A stretch of 9,931 nt of DNA from the NCBI GenBank assembly GCA_003252195.1, contig QKFK01000252.1:1-9931 (forward strand), read 5' to 3'. Below the pieces are notes generated by a model. The model saw only the letters and a list, made by a program, of their open reading frames with translations. It had not been told where the DNA came from and ran no database searches. The DNA is from Rhodospirillales bacterium (GTDB lineage: Bacteria > Pseudomonadota > Alphaproteobacteria > QKFK01 > SZUA-500). Shown here in pieces: positions 7,572 to 9,931 of the stretch (its first letter is position 1; every line of letters starts with the position of its first letter). Made by a program: the position numbers and the translations under genes.

Positions 7572-9014
7572 CTAATTCTCGAGCATTCTTCTCAACAATT
7601 CTACATCTTCTGCCATTGAAGAATCTTGAACTAAAAGTTCTTCAATTTTACGAACAGCATGCATAACAGTTGTGTGGTCACGCTCAAATTTACGTCCGAT
7701 TTCTGGCAATGAGCGATTAGTTAGTTGCTTTGCCAAATACATAGCAATTTGACGAGGACGAGCAACAGAACGTGCACGGCGGTCTGAATGCATCTCTTTA
7801 GGAGAGATATTAAAATGCTCTGACACTTTCTTTTGAATATCGTCAATTGTGATGCGCTTATCATAAGAACGAAGCATATCTCTTAAAACATCTTGGGTCA
7901 TTTCAAGGTTAATTTCTCTACCACCTAATAATTGTGAGTGAGCAACAACTCTTTTTAATGCACCTTCAAGCTCTCTAACATTGGTCGCAATTTTATGAGC
8001 TAAGAATTCTAAAACCTTTTCAGGCACCTTTACTTCCAACTGCTCCGCCTTAGCCTCTAGGATACCCAAGCGAAGCTCAAAGTTAGTTGGATGAATATCA
8101 GCCACCAAACCGCAACTCAAACGTGATTTAAGACGAGATTCGATTCCATCTAAATCAGCTGGAGATTTATCCGCAGAAATAATAATCTGACGACCATCTT
8201 CAATTAATGAATTAAATGTATGGAAAAACTCTTCTTGTGTTTGATCTTTGCCACAAATAAATTGCACATCATCAACCATCAACACATCAACAGAGCGGAA
8301 CTGCTCTTTAAATGCCATAGTATCTTTATAACGAATAGCACGAACAAATTTATACATAAACTTTTCTGCAGATAAATAAACTACAGTACGACTTGGATCC
8401 TTACGACGAATCTCCCATGCGATTGCGTGCATCAAGTGAGTTTTGCCGAGTCCAACCCCAGAATATAAGAACAATGGATTAAATGAAACTTTTTTACTCT
8501 CAGCCACTCTTTTAGCTGCGGCATAAGCAAATTCGTTTGGTTTTCCAACTACAAAATTTTCAAAAGTATAACGTGGATCAAGAGGAGCAGATATAGAATC
8601 TTTACCCAAAGAATCGGAAGCCCAATCAAGTGCAGAAGCACCATTAACAGAAGCATCACGAACAGCAAAAGACTCCGTGTCTGGCTTAGGAGTCGGCACC
8701 TTCTCAAAAGAGCGTATAATACCCCTTAAAGAACCAACTTCTTTTTGGATTGGTTGAACAATAAAATTAATATCTTCAACATCAGGATTATACTTATTCC
8801 ATAAAGCACGAATCCTGTCAGAATAATGAGTCACCACCCAATTGCGCATAAATCTTGTAGGCACTTTAAGATTAACTTTGCCTTCTTCTATGCTTGCAGG
8901 TTCGAGCGGTCTTAACCAACTATTAAAAGCGGTATCGCCTACTTCGGTTTTTAATTTAGAACAAATCTGCTCCCACTGAATTTGAACAGAATTTGTATCT
9001 TGTATATCTTCCAT
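7572..9014 (-). CDS. dnaA: Chromosomal replication initiator DnaA
   Basis: AAA+ ATPase that binds DnaA boxes at the origin, opens the duplex and recruits the helicase. It has 480 residues with all four domains. Domain I: WEQICSKLKTEVGDTAFNSWLRPL at 14-37. Domain II: a variable linker, about 90-145. Domain III: DPRYTFENFVVGKPNEFAY at 146-164, Walker A SGVGLGKTH at 185-193, Walker B LMVDDVQF at 245-252, the arginine-finger region SRLSCGL at 297-303, and sensor 2 NVRELEGAL at 345-353. Domain IV: the basic region RRARSVARPRQIAMYLA at 412-428 and the DNA-contact signature DHTTVMHAV at 446-454. GGAGAGA lies a few bases before the ATG. The stop is TAG. The long region upstream and the GANTC and TTAA sites there suggest cell-cycle control as in Caulobacter relatives, but that is inference. 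Confidence 0.98.
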   Translation of the reverse strand: MEDIQDTNSVQIQWEQICSKLKTEVGDTAFNSWLRPLEPASIEEGKVNLKVPTRFMRNWVVTHYSDRIRALWNKYNPDVEDINFIVQPIQKEVGSLRGIIRSFEKVPTPKPDTESFAVRDASVNGASALDWASDSLGKDSISAPLDPRYTFENFVVGKPNEFAYAAAKRVAESKKVSFNPLFLYSGVGLGKTHLMHAIAWEIRRKDPSRTVVYLSAEKFMYKFVRAIRYKDTMAFKEQFRSVDVLMVDDVQFICGKDQTQEEFFHTFNSLIEDGRQIIISADKSPADLDGIESRLKSRLSCGLVADIHPTNFELRLGILEAKAEQLEVKVPEKVLEFLAHKIATNVRELEGALKRVVAHSQLLGGREINLEMTQDVLRDMLRSYDKRITIDDIQKKVSEHFNISPKEMHSDRRARSVARPRQIAMYLAKQLTNRSLPEIGRKFERDHTTVMHAVRKIEELLVQDSSMAEDVELLRRMLEN

Positions 9015-9100
9015 TACTCTCTCCGAACACGGTTATTTTTAAAACAAAACCTCTTTCTTCGAGAAGCCCAAAAGCCACTCGATAAAGTCAAAAATAATTT

Positions 9101-9133
9101 CGTAAAAACCCACATTGAATAATGTTTTTTACG
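9101..9133 (-). promoter_or_regulatory. Hairpin in the dnaA leader
   Basis: On the plus strand CGTAAAAACCCACATT (9101-9116), loop GAAT, then AATGTTTTTTACG (9121-9133). Thirteen base pairs form, with a three-base bulge (CCC) in one arm. It lies between the candidate dnaA -10 and the start codon, so it would be in the dnaA 5' leader. No U-tract follows it in the dnaA direction, so it is not an obvious terminator. A role in RNA stability or translation is possible. Confidence 0.4.
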
Positions 9134-9148
9134 TTTCGAATACTACTT

Positions 9149-9157
9149 ATTTTAACA
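9149..9157 (-). promoter_or_regulatory. dnaA: Candidate dnaA promoter, extended -10
   Basis: The minus strand reads TGTTAAAAT, a TG-N-TAAAAT extended -10. The -35 position (TTTAGC) is poor. This would give a dnaA leader of about 130 bases that includes the hairpin at 9101-9133. It is the best candidate I found in this region, but not a strong one. Confidence 0.3.
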
Positions 9158-9203
9158 TCAAAATACAATGGGCTAAAACAAGAACATTTAAATTAAATTG
9201 CTT

Positions 9204-9236
9204 GACTCTTGAGTCTTTTTTGGGGGTGTGCGATTC
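9204..9236. promoter_or_regulatory. Cluster of three GANTC methylation-type sites
   Basis: GACTC (9204-9208) and GAGTC (9211-9215) form the hyphenated palindrome GACTCTTGAGTC, and GATTC follows at 9232-9236. GANTC is the target of the alphaproteobacterial methylase CcrM, whose methylation state controls dnaA transcription in Caulobacter. By eye, GANTC occurs roughly once per 350 bases in this window, so three in 33 bases upstream of dnaA is dense. No methylase gene is in the window. Confidence 0.35.
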
Positions 9237-9255
9237 TTTATCTTTTGTTAACCTT

Positions 9256-9270
9256 TTAAACAAAAATTAA
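9256..9270. promoter_or_regulatory. CtrA-like site TTAA-N7-TTAA
   Basis: TTAAACAAAAATTAA matches the full CtrA consensus with exact seven-base spacing. A further TTAA lies four bases to its left (9248-9251). In Caulobacter CtrA sites repress the origin and control cell-cycle promoters. TTAA is common in AT-rich DNA, so a single match is only suggestive. Confidence 0.3.
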
Positions 9271-9296
9271 TCACTGGCTCAACAAAATTTAATCAC

Positions 9297-9332
9297 AAAA
9301 AAAGCCTCACTCCAAGACGGAGAGAGGCTTTT
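9297..9332 (-). terminator. Intrinsic terminator of rpsT
   Basis: Arms AAAAGCCTC (9300-9308) and GAGGCTTTT (9324-9332) plus inner CTCC/GGAG (9310-9313 and 9319-9322) with one A/A mismatch and a five-base loop. Read on the minus strand the stem is followed by seven T. It starts about 20 bases after the rpsT stop and separates rpsT from dnaA transcription. A shorter T-run also follows on the plus strand, but no gene there needs it. Confidence 0.88.
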
Positions 9333-9352
9333 ATTAAACTCTATTTGTAAAA

Positions 9353-9613
9353 TTAAAGTGATTTAATTTTAGCAGATAAACGAGAAGTTCTACGAGCAGC
9401 TGTTCCGAGTTTGATAGCTCCTTTACGAACGCCTTTCATTAAGTTTGATTCGGCAAGTTTGAAAGCTGCCAAAGCTTGTTCTTTGTTACCTTCTGAGATT
9501 GCAGCTTCAACGCTTTTGCAGAAAGTACGAATAGATCTCAAACGTGATCTTACAACTTCATTACGGCTTTCGTTGCGACGAATTCTCTTCTCTGATGATT
9601 TATGATTAGCCAT
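9353..9613 (-). CDS. rpsT: 30S ribosomal protein bS20
   Basis: An 86-residue, strongly basic protein that binds 16S rRNA in the small subunit. The opening MANHKSSEKRIRRNESRNEVVRSRLRS and the C-terminal GAIKLGTAARRTSRLSAKI are hallmarks of bS20, and the length is normal. The sequence is helical and Lys/Arg-rich throughout. CAGG lies about nine bases before the ATG. It has its own promoter (9657-9685) and a strong terminator (9297-9332), so it appears to be a single-gene unit. Its place between an enoyl-CoA hydratase gene and dnaA is the usual alphaproteobacterial order. Confidence 0.97.
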   Translation of the reverse strand: MANHKSSEKRIRRNESRNEVVRSRLRSIRTFCKSVEAAISEGNKEQALAAFKLAESNLMKGVRKGAIKLGTAARRTSRLSAKIKSL

Positions 9614-9656
9614 ATTTTTTAACCTGTATAATTAGTTTAATCCTCAACTAGAGCGT

Positions 9657-9685
9657 TTTATAAGCTGAAACCCCGCTCTCGTCAA
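9657..9685 (-). promoter_or_regulatory. rpsT: Sigma70-like promoter of rpsT
   Basis: The minus strand has TTGACG (9680-9685), a 17-base spacer, and TATAAA (9657-9662). Spacing is optimal and each hexamer has one mismatch to consensus. A transcript would start near 9650, giving a leader of about 37 bases. It lies in the gap after the enoyl-CoA hydratase stop. It is the best promoter in the window. Confidence 0.75.
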
Positions 9686-9712
9686 CCTTTTTTCTTTAAA
9701 TTTACGCAAAAA

Positions 9713-9931
9713 TTAGCGATTTTTAAATTCTGGCTGCCTTTTTTCAACGAAAGCGTTTATTCCTTCGTCCTTATCTTCTGTTGCAAAGCAAGCATAGAAC
9801 ATTTTCTTTTCGGCTTTTGCCCCTAATGAAAGACTTGTCTCATAAGCTTGATTAACCGATTCTCTAGCCATTTTAACAATCGGCATAGACATAGAGGCGA
9901 TTCTTTTGGCTGTTTTAATCGCATCGTTCAT
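9713..9931 (-). CDS. Enoyl-CoA hydratase, C-terminal part (cut by window edge)
   Basis: The last 72 or so residues of a crotonase-family enoyl-CoA hydratase, which adds water to trans-2-enoyl-CoA in fatty acid beta-oxidation. The match is to the helical C-terminal trimerisation segment: AKRIASMSMPIVKMARESVNQAYE, SLGAKAEKKMFYACFATEDKDEGINAFVEKRQPEFKNR, very close to short-chain (ECHS1/PaaF-like) enzymes. The catalytic Glu residues lie earlier in the protein, outside the window. The Met at the window edge is almost certainly internal, since the family is about 258 residues long. The gene precedes rpsT by 99 bases, with no clear terminator between them. Confidence 0.9.
   Translation of the reverse strand: MNDAIKTAKRIASMSMPIVKMARESVNQAYETSLSLGAKAEKKMFYACFATEDKDEGINAFVEKRQPEFKNR

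Larger units (their letters stand above)
9015..9352. other. Gene-free region between dnaA and rpsT
   Basis: 338 bases without a coding region. From the dnaA side it holds the dnaA ribosome binding site, a hairpin (9101-9133), a weak extended -10 (9149-9157), three GANTC sites (9204-9236), a CtrA-like site (9256-9270), two DnaA-box-like octamers (9267-9297) and the rpsT terminator. It is very AT-rich. It could be a replication origin or just a long regulatory leader. No perfect TTATNCACA box is seen, so an origin is not established. Confidence 0.5.

Noticed and set aside
9202..9230. TTGACT on the plus strand as a promoter -35
   Set aside because: No -10 hexamer stands at 16-18 bases (the region is G-rich), and no plus-strand gene follows.
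1..9931. UGA recoding, since none of the nine stops seen is TGA
   Set aside because: Reading frames are intact with the standard code, checked Trp codons are TGG, and AT bias explains the preference for TAA.
1..9931. CRISPR array, tRNA, rRNA, insertion sequence or toxin-antitoxin pair
   Set aside because: No spaced direct repeats, cloverleaf, transposase motif or paired small genes were seen on reading both strands.

Overview
The window reads as a stretch of an AT-rich alphaproteobacterial chromosome around the replication-initiation locus. Three things point there: the gene order enoyl-CoA hydratase, rpsT, dnaA, which I know as typical of Alphaproteobacteria; a GyrB of 804 residues with proteobacterial motifs throughout; and a cytoplasmic protein with a divergent peptidoglycan-binding fold of a kind I associate with uncultured alphaproteobacterial genomes. 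I cannot place it below class. A gut or host-associated uncultured lineage is only a guess.

From right to left, almost everything is on the minus strand. The 3' part of a crotonase-family enoyl-CoA hydratase gene enters at the right edge. It is followed by rpsT, which has a strong sigma70-like promoter and a clear intrinsic terminator, and then by a 338-base region with no gene upstream of dnaA. That region holds a CtrA-like TTAA-N7-TTAA site, a cluster of three GANTC (CcrM-type) methylation sites, weak DnaA-box-like repeats and a hairpin in the dnaA leader. Next comes dnaA, then a 196-base gap with a nested inverted repeat enclosing an extended -10 promoter, then dnaN, recF (TTG start) and gyrB. 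A 121-residue gene of unknown function begins 10 bases after gyrB, with its ribosome binding site touching the gyrB stop.

The left 2.1 kb holds two less conserved genes facing each other with overlapping stop codons: a minus-strand lipoprotein with Sel1-like repeats and a plus-strand PG-binding-like protein with a long low-complexity body.

The core genes form the initiation and early elongation set. DnaA melts the origin, DnaN is the sliding clamp, RecF helps load RecA at gaps, and GyrB powers negative supercoiling. The core genes look ordinary and intact. What deserves a second look is the non-coding DNA on both sides of dnaA, where methylation-type sites, inverted repeats and promoter elements coincide. 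I see no CRISPR array, tRNA, rRNA, insertion sequence or clear new defence or mobile system.
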